NCBI GenBank assembly: GCA_947474485.1 | Contig: CANJJP010000123.1 | Location: forward strand, 1-5,845 | Length of the DNA: 5,845 nucleotides | Direction of reading: 5' to 3' | DNA from: Bacteroidota bacterium | Lineage (GTDB): Bacteria; Bacteroidota; Bacteroidia; B-17B0; Aurantibacillaceae | Shown: in pieces, positions 1 through 5,845 of the stretch | Layout of the letters: each line of letters begins with the position of its first letter | How positions within the stretch are numbered: position 1 is the stretch's first letter | Position numbers and translations under genes: made by a program | The notes under the pieces: generated by a model | The model's input: only the letters and a program-made list of their open reading frames with translations | Told to the model about the DNA's origin: nothing | Database searches by the model: none

Positions 1-923
1 GATGCAGGGCTAATTACTTCAACTGCTGTTGCTGTAATGTTTGCACAATCTCCAGTACACACTGTAGCAGGTGTTGCGATAATGTTTACATCAAACTCAG
101 GAGGTAAAACAGTAATAGTAATTGTATTTGTACAAACAGTTCCAGTACCAGTGGTTAATTGTGCAGTATAAGTTGTAGTAGTTGTTGGAGAAACAGTATT
201 TGGATTTACTCCGCCTGGATTTCCTATGCCATAAGAGTAATTATCGTGTAGCCAAACTACTTGTCCGTTCACATCATTTTGATAAATCTGTACATTATCA
301 ATTCCCCACTGGTCATAATCTGCTCCAGAATCTGCAGTTTGCAACCATCTAATAATTGTATTACCTGTTATTGCTCCAGGAGGAAGTTCGAAACACCAAT
401 TATTCCAATTAACAAGTTGCGCATCGTTACCGCCATTTGGATCAAAATAAGTAATGTCTGTCCAGGTTGTTCCACCATTAGTTGAGAATTGTAAAAAAAC
501 TCCTTCATCTGGTTCATCAGGCCCTTCACAAGGTGCAGAGTTTCCTTGCTCAGCAAATAATAAATCAAAACAAACGGTAACACCTGCAGTTGCAGCAGAT
601 AAATTATAAGGTGATGAAGTTAAAATACGAGGAACACTTGTGTTATTATCCATCCATGCGTGAGGTGTTCCATCTACTCCACCAGGTGAGCATGGATTGG
701 AAAATGAAGTTGAACCAGGAGTAGATCCCCAGCCTGGACCAAAACCACTTGTGTTAAATGTTTCATTTAAAATAACAGTCCCGTTTGATTGCCCGAAGGC
801 AGAAAGTGAAACAGATTGCCCACAACGAATTGTTGTTGCTGTTGCCGATGTGTTTACTTCACATTGAGAATAAACACTTGAATAAAAAAGAAAACCGGAT
901 AAAAATAGTAATGCTTTTTTCAT
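1..923 (-). CDS. Large secreted Ig-like/reelin-like surface protein, C-terminus beyond left edge (partial)
   Basis: The reading frame starts at an ATG at 923-921 and stays open for 307 codons to the window edge, so only the N-terminal part is visible. Residues 1-20 form a Sec signal peptide (MKKALLFLSGFLFYSSVYSQ), with likely cleavage after YS. Residues 21-44 begin an Ig-like strand set (CGQSVSLSAFG). Residues 51-215 are a jelly-roll domain of the reelin-repeat type: it has an Asp-box-like STNGGTTW at 147-154 and the signature DYDQWGIDNV at 202-211. Residues 222-272 resume an Ig-like domain (VSPTTTTTYTAQL, then CTNTITITV), and a second begins near 280 (CTGDCANITATA). Cysteines recur, suggesting disulfides outside the cytoplasm. 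Bacteroidota proteins of this style usually end in a type IX secretion or gliding-motility-associated C-terminal domain, but that end is not in view. Its role is probably surface adhesion or matrix, which is inference. The ATG lies one base after the stop of the upstream gene, so translation is probably coupled; no own promoter is evident. Confidence 0.85.
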   Translation of the reverse strand, partial: MKKALLFLSGFLFYSSVYSQCEVNTSATATTIRCGQSVSLSAFGQSNGTVILNETFNTSGFGPGWGSTPGSTSFSNPCSPGGVDGTPHAWMDNNTSVPRILTSSPYNLSAATAGVTVCFDLLFAEQGNSAPCEGPDEPDEGVFLQFSTNGGTTWTDITYFDPNGGNDAQLVNWNNWCFELPPGAITGNTIIRWLQTADSGADYDQWGIDNVQIYQNDVNGQVVWLHDNYSYGIGNPGGVNPNTVSPTTTTTYTAQLTTGTGTVCTNTITITVLPPEFDVNIIATPATVCTGDCANITATAVEVISPA

Positions 924-924
924 A

Positions 925-1377
925 TTAGTTTTTTTCAATGTTAGTTAGTTGAAATGAATCTAAAGTTTTTTTAATAGTGCCTTTCAAATCTTTTGAAAAA
1001 ACATAGAAAGTTTTGTCCTTGTAGATTTCAGAAAATTCTTTTACTTCTTTTGCTTTTAGTTGAATCGTAAATTTTTTCTCTACTTTATCGCAACCATAAC
1101 AAACACCATTGTAAACAAGGTTTCTGTTGAAAGAATAATTAATATTTTGATCGCTTAAATTGGTATAGCGAAAAACCACACGCTCGTGTTTCATTCCTTC
1201 TTTTTCACTATCGTAGATTATAGTTTTCGATTCAATTTGTATTTGTGAGTCTTTATATTCTACTTTCCAATCAGATTCAGTGAAATTATATTTAGCGAAT
1301 TCGCATACTTCATTTCTTGAATAAGAATGAAAATTAATAGCAAGAATGAAAAACAAACATGCGAGAATTTTATTCAT
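925..1377 (-). CDS. Small secreted protein with CxxC motif, function unknown
   Basis: This 150-residue protein has a clear signal peptide (residues 1-20, ending SYS before RNEV). The mature part of about 130 residues is predicted, by eye, to be mostly beta-strand. An alternating stretch around 66-90 (VVFRYTNLSDQNINYSF) is followed by a cysteine pair, CYGC, at 93-96. A third cysteine sits near the mature N-terminus (C25), so one disulfide or a metal site is possible. The pattern of a beta-strand ending in a 'YNGxCxxCD' turn, then a charged strand and a Lys-rich tail, resembles small uncharacterised exported proteins that I associate with flavobacteria; I cannot name a family. The start is chosen because it gives the complete signal peptide and because a promoter-like sequence lies about 48 bp upstream. 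Its stop is one base before the ATG of the large surface protein, so the two are probably co-expressed. It could assist or accompany that protein, but nothing in the sequence proves this. Confidence 0.85.
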   Translation of the reverse strand: MNKILACLFFILAINFHSYSRNEVCEFAKYNFTESDWKVEYKDSQIQIESKTIIYDSEKEGMKHERVVFRYTNLSDQNINYSFNRNLVYNGVCYGCDKVEKKFTIQLKAKEVKEFSEIYKDKTFYVFSKDLKGTIKKTLDSFQLTNIEKN

Positions 1378-1424
1378 AGTGTTATTATTTAACGGTTTAT
1401 TAATCAGCTAACTTAAAGCAATAG

Positions 1425-1455
1425 GAAAGGTAAAAAAAATCCGCTAATAAGCAAA
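1425..1455 (-). promoter_or_regulatory. Candidate Bacteroidota promoter for the small-protein/surface-protein pair
   Basis: Reading the minus strand, TTTG (1455-1452) is followed after exactly 19 nt by TACCTTTC (1432-1425). This matches the Bacteroidota -33 TTTG and -7 TANNTTTG elements except for the last base of the -7 box. It lies 47 nt before the ATG at 1377, predicting a leader of roughly 40 nt. The spacer carries a run of eight T. This suggests the two downstream genes have their own transcript, although read-through from the DUF218 gene 106 bp upstream is also possible. Confidence 0.4.
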
Positions 1456-1483
1456 TATCAGTTAGGTTGCTAAATCGATATAG

Positions 1484-2248
1484 TTAGCAGAACCCTCTTA
1501 ATTTGTAGGTGATAAATCCGGTTATTTCGTGAATCAATAGTGTAAATTCCTCTAATGCATGTGAACTAGGAATAAGCAAATGGTCGAATTCGAACTTACG
1601 AGGCCCGCTATACCTATCAGTACAAAAGGGTCGAATGTTTGTAATTCCAACTTTATTAAAGCATCCGATACTTCTGTGCATGTGAAAAGCTGAGGTGACA
1701 AATAAAATTTTAGACTTCACTTTTAAGCTGTCTAAGATGATTTTAGTGTTCGTGGCATTTTCTCTAGTGTTCTTCGATTCGTTTTCGATTATGATTAAAG
1801 AATCAGCAATATCTAACTTTAATAAGTATTTTTTTAGTATTGCAGCCTCTTTGTGATCAGGATAGTTAATGCTTCCCGAGCCACCAGTGATAATTATTTT
1901 TCCAACTTGTCCGTTTTTTAATAATGGAAGAACCTGCAGTAATCTATCAGATGAGCCGCTAAATTGTGGTTTATCCAAGCGAGGATCATAAGAAATCATG
2001 CCTCCTAAAATAACTGCATATTCAAATTTTTCGGTCTTTTTTAAATCATCGCTTGTATACTCCCACATGCGCATAAATCCATCAACAATAAAAGAGTTAC
2101 TGAAAAAATATAATGTGCAAATGGAGATTAAAAACAATTTACGTTTTCTTGTTTCAATTTTAGTTCTCCAACTCCAAATAAGTAGAACAAACACCCAGGT
2201 TATGGGCATTAAAATAAAGGCTAATAGTTTTGATAGATAAAAAAACAT
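1484..2248 (-). CDS. YdcF/ElyC-type DUF218 inner-membrane protein
   Basis: This is a 254-residue protein close in length and layout to Escherichia coli ElyC (about 259 residues). Two hydrophobic segments at about 2-26 and 37-55 anchor it, with a basic loop between them (RTKIETRKRK), so the loop is probably cytoplasmic and the catalytic-looking domain periplasmic. The DUF218 domain spans about 76-250. Its landmarks are AVILGG at 78-83, IITGGSG at 119-125 with an acidic EAA following at 134-136, ESKNTRENA at 157-165, VTSAFHMHRS at 184-193, and a C-terminal HE at 240-241. These include the conserved GG, E..NT.EN and TS..H..R features of the family. ElyC in enterobacteria affects peptidoglycan and envelope biogenesis; the biochemical activity of the family is not settled, so I give no reaction. 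The first ATG is preferred because it completes the first membrane segment; starting at Met14 would cut it. It is divergent from bshA. A -7 box lies only 5 nt before the ATG. Confidence 0.88.
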   Translation of the reverse strand: MFFYLSKLLAFILMPITWVFVLLIWSWRTKIETRKRKLFLISICTLYFFSNSFIVDGFMRMWEYTSDDLKKTEKFEYAVILGGMISYDPRLDKPQFSGSSDRLLQVLPLLKNGQVGKIIITGGSGSINYPDHKEAAILKKYLLKLDIADSLIIIENESKNTRENATNTKIILDSLKVKSKILFVTSAFHMHRSIGCFNKVGITNIRPFCTDRYSGPRKFEFDHLLIPSSHALEEFTLLIHEITGFITYKLRGFC

Positions 2249-2253
2249 CTCTG

Positions 2254-2261
2254 CAAATATA
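2254..2261 (-). promoter_or_regulatory. Perfect -7 box (TATATTTG) abutting the DUF218 gene start
   Basis: On the minus strand TATATTTG fits the Bacteroidota -7 consensus TANNTTTG exactly and ends 5 nt (CAGAG) before the ATG at 2248. Transcription would begin at or next to the start codon, giving a leaderless or nearly leaderless mRNA. No good TTG/TTTG -33 box is found 17-23 nt upstream; the region there is an AT-rich palindrome instead. Confidence 0.4.
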
Positions 2262-2278
2262 GTTTTAAAATTAGGTTG

Positions 2279-2294
2279 TTTTTAAGTTTAAAAA
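2279..2294. repeat. AT-only inverted repeat between the divergent promoters
   Basis: TTTTTAA at 2279-2285 and its exact reverse complement TTAAAAA at 2288-2294 are separated by GT. The 16 bp element lies between the two divergent -7 boxes. It begins 17 nt upstream of the DUF218 gene's -7 box, where that gene's -33 box would be, and 9 nt upstream of the candidate bshA -33 TTG. It could be an operator or an UP-like element, but in DNA this AT-rich it may be chance. Confidence 0.3.
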
Positions 2295-2303
2295 ATAATT
2301 TAC

Positions 2304-2331
2304 TTGTATGCTTGATTAAGTGGTAAATTTG
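2304..2331 (+). promoter_or_regulatory. Candidate bshA promoter (TTG-N17-TAAATTTG)
   Basis: TTG at 2304-2306 is followed after 17 nt by TAAATTTG at 2324-2331, an exact match to the Bacteroidota -7 box TANNTTTG. The -7 box ends 18 nt before the bshA ATG, so the untranslated leader would be only about 10-15 nt. Within it, AAGGAAG (2339-2345) sits 4 nt before the ATG and could serve as a weak Shine-Dalgarno sequence, which is uncommon in this phylum. The promoter would also drive the overlapping M23 gene. Confidence 0.55.
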
Positions 2332-2349
2332 TATAAATAAGGAAGTAGC

Positions 2350-3498
2350 ATGAAAATAGGTATAGTTTGTTATCCAACATTTGGTGGGAGTGGTGTAGTT
2401 GCAACAGAGCTCGGTAAGGCACTTGCTATAGAAGGGCATCAAGTCCATTTTATTGCCTATTCGCAACCGTTTAGATTAAATTATTTTAACGAAAATTTAT
2501 TTTATCATGAGGTTAGTGTTTCAAATTATCCTTTATTCGAGTATCAGCCTTATGAATCCGCATTAGCAAGTAAATTGGTTGATGTTGTTAAGTATGAAAA
2601 GTTGGATTTACTTCACGTTCATTATGCAATTCCACACGCATCAGCAGCATTAATGGCAAAACAAATTTTGGCAAAACAAGGTATTCACATTCCATTTATT
2701 ACAACCTTGCATGGCACAGATATTACTTTGGTTGGTAAAGACCCGTCGTTTGAACCAGTAATTAAATACTCGATTGAAGAAAGTGATATTGTTACTGCTG
2801 TTTCTGAGAGTTTAAAAAAGGATACGTACGATATTTTTAAAACAGAAAAACCAATTGAGGTAGTGCCGAATTTCATAAATATGGAAGAATATACCACTAT
2901 TTGTGAAACACATAAGTGTCAAAAGAATCATTATGCGCCCAATGGAGAAAAAATATTAATTCACGTTTCTAATTTTAGAAAGGTAAAACGTGTAGAAGAT
3001 GTTTTGCATATTTTTGATAGAGTGAGAAAAGAAATTCCAGCTAAATTAATTTTAGTTGGCGACGGACCAGAAAGGGGAAACATAGAAAAATTGTGCAGAG
3101 AATTAGATACATGTAAGGATATATACTCACTAGGAAAAATAATTGACCCGAAGGAAATTTTGAGCATTGGCGATTTATTTATTTTGCCTTCAGAAACAGA
3201 AAGTTTTGGTTTGGCTGCATTAGAAGCAATGGCTATGAAAATGCCCGTTATTTCAACTAATACAGGTGGTTTACCCGAAGTAAATGAACACGGAATTACT
3301 GGTTATTTAAGTAATGTTGGTGATGTAGAGGATATGGCGAAGAATGCTGTACAACTATTAAAAAACGATGAACTATTCGCTAAGTTAAAAGTAAACGCTT
3401 TTGAAAAAGCAATGCAGTTTGATATTAAAAATATTTTACCGCAATATGAAATATTATATAATCGTGTGGTTAAAAAGAAGGAATTAATAAATGAGTAA
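2350..3498 (+). CDS. bshA: N-acetyl-alpha-D-glucosaminyl L-malate synthase (bacillithiol biosynthesis)
   Basis: This 382-residue GT4-family (GT-B fold) glycosyltransferase transfers GlcNAc from UDP-GlcNAc to L-malate, the first step of bacillithiol synthesis in the cytoplasm. The N-terminal Rossmann domain starts with MKIGIVCYPTFGGSGVVATE, the highly characteristic BshA opening with the glycine-rich loop at 12-15. HVHYAIPHA at 89-97 and HGTD at 121-124 line the acceptor pocket; the latter holds the conserved histidine. The C-terminal nucleotide-sugar domain starts around 200 with HVSNFRKVKR at 205-214, then LVGDGPE at 235-241. The EX7E motif, E284 to E292 within ETESFGLAALEAMA, contacts the donor sugar. 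Length is normal and no key motif is missing. The genes for the later steps (the bshB deacetylase and the bshC ligase) are not in this window. The last 8 nt overlap the downstream M23 peptidase gene, so the two are almost certainly co-transcribed and probably translationally coupled. Confidence 0.96.
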   Translation: MKIGIVCYPTFGGSGVVATELGKALAIEGHQVHFIAYSQPFRLNYFNENLFYHEVSVSNYPLFEYQPYESALASKLVDVVKYEKLDLLHVHYAIPHASAALMAKQILAKQGIHIPFITTLHGTDITLVGKDPSFEPVIKYSIEESDIVTAVSESLKKDTYDIFKTEKPIEVVPNFINMEEYTTICETHKCQKNHYAPNGEKILIHVSNFRKVKRVEDVLHIFDRVRKEIPAKLILVGDGPERGNIEKLCRELDTCKDIYSLGKIIDPKEILSIGDLFILPSETESFGLAALEAMAMKMPVISTNTGGLPEVNEHGITGYLSNVGDVEDMAKNAVQLLKNDELFAKLKVNAFEKAMQFDIKNILPQYEILYNRVVKKKELINE

Positions 3499-5176
3499 AA
3501 TTGAATTGAAACAAGTTTTATATACCATACTTTTTATTTTTTGCAGCAGTTTAATCATTGCCCAAAAGGATTTGCATTACCCTTTAGATAAAATGGTAGT
3601 TACAGGTAATTACGGAGAAATTCGTCCCAATCATTTTCATGCAGGATTGGATTTAAGAACGGACCCTTCTAAAAACCTCCCTATCTATAGTATTCAAGAC
3701 GGCTACGTTTCACGTATTAAAGTTTCTACTTATGGTTATGGTAAAATAATATATATAACACATCCTGGAGGTTACGTAAGTGCATATGCACATCAACATC
3801 ATTTTGCAGATAAGATTGCGAAGTACATGTCGAAAAAGCAAGCGGAGCAGGAAACCTTTGAATTAGAATTGTATCCTGGGAAAGATGAATTAGCAATTAA
3901 AAAAGGTGAGGTAATTGGTTACACTGGAAACACAGGTAGTTCACAAGCCCCACATTTACATTTCGAAATTAGAGATGAATTTAGTGAAGCACCAATTAAT
4001 CCTTATTTGCATTTTGAATTAAGAGATAGTGTTGCCCCTGTGCTGGAAGGGATTTACTTTTTTAATACAACGGATATGAATCATCCAATAGTAATTGAGA
4101 AGAAAAAAATATCGGATTCAGGAAAAACAAAATCAACAAAGGGCGGGGCAATTGAAAAGGAATTGACTTTAACAGATACCTTCCGTCTTCCCGAATGCTC
4201 TGGCTTTGGTTTTGCCGCTTACGACCAACATGTGAAAAATGGAAATAAAAATCAAATTTTTTCTGCAGAAATCTTAATCGATGGACAAGCCTATTATAAA
4301 CATGTGTTTGATAGTATCGCATTTGATAAATCAAAATACATAAACTGTTTTACGGTTTTAGATAAAGAGTATAAAGGCGATAAAATTCAAAAATGTTTTT
4401 TGAGCAAAAATCAAGAAATTGGGATGTTTAAAAATGTAAAGAATAATGGAGAGTTATTCTTAAAAGATTCGCTTACACACAAGTTTAAATTGATATTAAC
4501 AGACGCAAAAGGAAATAAACAAACTACTAGTTATTTTATTAAAAGAAAGAAAAACACGGAGCTTGAGCTACGTAAAAAATACAAGTATGATTGCCTTAAA
4601 GAACTTGTGTTTGAAGAGAAGGATATGAAGGTGGTGTTTTTAGAGAAAACTTTTTTTAATGATTTCGACATGTTTTATTCGTTCGATAAAAAAAGTTCGC
4701 TCAGTAATGTTATAAGTTTGAGAAGTGAAAATGCAAATTTGTTTTTGCCATGTTCGCTTATGATAAAACCATACAAAACAAAAATTGATACGTCAAAACT
4801 CTGTATTATGGAAAGCATAACAGGAACGTACTGCGGGGCAGAACTAAAAGATGGATACGTATGCGCTACCTCTCGTATTTTGGGTGATTTTAAAGTAACG
4901 TGCGATACCGTTCCCCCAAAAGTCACGTTAATTAAGAATGGTAAGAAAGCAGTTGGAAAACAACTCGATTTTATTGTTGGAGATAATTTTAGCGGAATCG
5001 GAAAATTTAAGTTTTATGTAAACGATAAATGGTATTATAGCGAATATGAAAGTAAGCAACATAAGATCACTTATTTGTTTGATGAAAGCACTCCAATGGA
5101 AACTTCTAACTATAAACTGAAGGTTTGGGACAAAAGAGGTAATTTAACAGAGTATTCGGGCACGATTAATCAATAA
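3491..5176 (+). CDS. Secreted M23-family metallopeptidase with long beta-rich C-terminal region
   Basis: This 561-residue protein has a Sec signal peptide (about residues 1-24, hydrophobic LYTILFIFCSSLIIA with cleavage before Q25). C18 is not in a lipobox, so it is probably not a lipoprotein. The LytM/M23 domain spans about 29-173. H50 and D54 (HAGLD) and H157 (HLHFE) are the expected zinc ligands. H101 (YAH) and H155 are the expected catalytic histidines, so the site looks complete and an active peptidoglycan endopeptidase is likely. About 30 residues are inserted between YAH and KKGEVIGYTGNTG (138-149). The remaining 370 or so residues are beta-rich with no domain I can name until an Ig-like segment at about 471-561 (DTVPPKVTLIKNGKKAVG onward, ending LKVWDKRGNLTEYSG). 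The likely site is the periplasm or outside the cell. It starts inside the last codons of bshA, in another frame. The ATG at 3491 is chosen because it gives a full signal peptide. Confidence 0.93.
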   Translation: MSKIELKQVLYTILFIFCSSLIIAQKDLHYPLDKMVVTGNYGEIRPNHFHAGLDLRTDPSKNLPIYSIQDGYVSRIKVSTYGYGKIIYITHPGGYVSAYAHQHHFADKIAKYMSKKQAEQETFELELYPGKDELAIKKGEVIGYTGNTGSSQAPHLHFEIRDEFSEAPINPYLHFELRDSVAPVLEGIYFFNTTDMNHPIVIEKKKISDSGKTKSTKGGAIEKELTLTDTFRLPECSGFGFAAYDQHVKNGNKNQIFSAEILIDGQAYYKHVFDSIAFDKSKYINCFTVLDKEYKGDKIQKCFLSKNQEIGMFKNVKNNGELFLKDSLTHKFKLILTDAKGNKQTTSYFIKRKKNTELELRKKYKYDCLKELVFEEKDMKVVFLEKTFFNDFDMFYSFDKKSSLSNVISLRSENANLFLPCSLMIKPYKTKIDTSKLCIMESITGTYCGAELKDGYVCATSRILGDFKVTCDTVPPKVTLIKNGKKAVGKQLDFIVGDNFSGIGKFKFYVNDKWYYSEYESKQHKITYLFDESTPMETSNYKLKVWDKRGNLTEYSGTINQ

Positions 5177-5181
5177 ATTTG
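5174..5181 (+). promoter_or_regulatory. Possible -7 box (TAAATTTG) overlapping the M23 stop codon
   Basis: TAAATTTG fits TANNTTTG exactly, and its first three bases are the stop codon of the M23 gene. It lies 45 nt before the next ATG, predicting a leader of about 40 nt, which is reasonable. I see no TTG/TTTG at the proper distance upstream, so the downstream gene may instead be read from the bshA transcript. Confidence 0.28.
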
Positions 5182-5226
5182 GCAGCTTAAAACCTTTTGC
5201 TTTAATTCGCACTATAAACTGAAACC

Positions 5227-5845
5227 ATGAAAAAAACTTTACTTTTTATTGCTGCACTTTTTGCATTTACAAGTGTATTTTCGCAAACATATACATCAAC
5301 TACTATTGTAAGTGGTTTATCTAATCCAGTTGCTTTTGATGTTGCATCTGACGGAAGATTTTTTATAACTCAAAAGGGTGGCGTAAGCGGCATGGCTACC
5401 AATGCATTTATTAAAGTGTATTCTTCTACTGGAACTTTTTTAAGTAATTTTTATAATTTAACCGATTCATGTAATAGTGATTTTGAAAGAGGTTTATTAG
5501 GAATTGAATTAGATCCTGATTTTGATAATAACCATTATGTTTATGCTTACTACAATCATAATTTCAATGGAGATGAGCGTATTCGTGTAGTTCGTTTTAC
5601 CGAAGCTTCAAATGTTGGAACCAACCCAACTTTAATTTTTAATTTAGATGTTTCGAATTCTATTGCAGGAAATCACGTTGGTGGTAATATACACTTTAGA
5701 CCTTCAGAACCGAATCAAATTTATTTGACAATTGGTGATTTAGCTTACCAACAAGGAAACGCAACACTTAATTATGCAAACAAAATAACTAATCCTTACG
5801 GAAAAGTCTTACGTATTAATAAAGATGGTTCGGTACCTACTGATA
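5227..5845 (+). CDS. Secreted GSDH/sorbosone-dehydrogenase-like beta-propeller protein, C-terminus beyond right edge (partial)
   Basis: The frame opens at ATG 5227 and runs 206 codons to the window edge without a stop. Residues 1-19 are a Sec signal peptide (MKKTLLFIAALFAFTSVFS), cleaved before QTYTS. The mature part begins VSGLSNPVAFDVASDGRFFI (28-47), the usual opening blade of the PQQ-dependent sugar dehydrogenase (GSDH) family. It continues with ERGLLGIELDPDFDNNHYVY (87-106) and AGNHVGGNIHFRPSEPNQIY (147-166) followed by LTIGD (167-171). H150 matches the position of the conserved catalytic-base histidine of soluble glucose dehydrogenase, and NPYGKVLRIN (189-198) is the blade motif that normally follows. 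The likely activity is oxidation of a sugar or polyol outside the cytoplasm with PQQ, though many Bacteroidota members of the family are uncharacterised and may not bind PQQ. Such proteins often end in a type IX sorting domain, which cannot be seen here. It follows the M23 gene after 50 bp on the same strand. Confidence 0.88.
   Translation, partial: MKKTLLFIAALFAFTSVFSQTYTSTTIVSGLSNPVAFDVASDGRFFITQKGGVSGMATNAFIKVYSSTGTFLSNFYNLTDSCNSDFERGLLGIELDPDFDNNHYVYAYYNHNFNGDERIRVVRFTEASNVGTNPTLIFNLDVSNSIAGNHVGGNIHFRPSEPNQIYLTIGDLAYQQGNATLNYANKITNPYGKVLRINKDGSVPTD

Noticed and set aside
261..583. Open frames on both strands inside the surface-protein gene.
   Set aside because: They lie wholly within a long coding frame with a signal peptide and recognisable domains, and their translations show no domain or sensible composition.
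1432..1483. A possible terminator after the DUF218 gene: GCTAA and TTAGC arms, and a GCTTATTAGC mini-hairpin before a run of T on the minus strand.
   Set aside because: The stems are only 3-5 bp and AT-rich, and the T run falls within the spacer of the candidate promoter. It is too weak to call.
2221..2466. An 81-codon minus-strand frame spanning the divergent control region and the start of bshA.
   Set aside because: It overlaps the bshA start and the DUF218 gene start, has no leader signals, and its translation looks like random AT-rich DNA.
4062..4334. A 90-codon minus-strand frame inside the M23 gene.
   Set aside because: It is antisense to a well-supported gene and has no recognisable motif or promoter.
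5109..5223. A 13-base direct repeat, ACTATAAACTGAA, at 5109-5121 and 5211-5223.
   Set aside because: In AT-rich DNA of this length about one exact repeat of this size is expected by chance, and the copies lie in different contexts (coding and leader).
1..5845. tRNA or rRNA genes, CRISPR repeats, insertion sequences and attachment sites.
   Set aside because: No cloverleaf-like segment, regularly spaced repeat, transposase frame or terminal inverted repeat was seen; nearly all of the window is taken up by six genes.

Overview
The window looks like chromosomal DNA of a low-GC Bacteroidota, most likely a flavobacterium-like lineage. This rests on the AT-rich composition and on matches to the Bacteroidota promoter pattern (TTG/TTTG, a 17-23 nt spacer, then TANNTTTG). 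Most start codons have A-rich leaders and no clear Shine-Dalgarno sequence. The gene content also fits: bacillithiol-type BshA, a Bacteroidota-style secreted M23 peptidase, and a Cys/Thr-rich Ig-like plus reelin-like surface protein of the kind usually exported by type IX secretion. The phylum call is fairly secure. The lower rank is inference.

Layout: six genes lie in two divergent arms around a 101 bp intergenic region (2249-2349). The left arm, on the minus strand, runs YdcF/ElyC-type DUF218 membrane protein (1484-2248), small secreted Cys-containing protein (925-1377), then a large secreted Ig/reelin-like protein cut by the left edge (1-923). The right arm, on the plus strand, runs bshA (2350-3498), M23 metallopeptidase overlapping it by 8 nt (3491-5176), then a secreted GSDH/sorbosone-dehydrogenase-like beta-propeller cut by the right edge (from 5227). 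Coding density is very high. The only gaps are 101 bp, 106 bp, 50 bp and 1 bp. No RNA gene, mobile element, CRISPR array or convincing terminator was seen.

How the genes may work together: bshA makes the first intermediate of bacillithiol, a cytoplasmic thiol. It appears translationally coupled to a periplasmic or secreted peptidoglycan-hydrolase-like protein, and the divergent gene is an ElyC/YdcF family protein linked in enterobacteria to envelope biogenesis. A shared envelope or stress theme is possible but is inference from proximity only. In the left arm, the 150-residue protein and the large surface protein are separated by a single base and are probably co-translated. The window reads as ordinary, compact chromosome. 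I see no clear evidence of a wholly new system. The most interesting points are the nested reelin-in-Ig architecture, a probable leaderless start for the DUF218 gene, and the two tightly coupled gene pairs.
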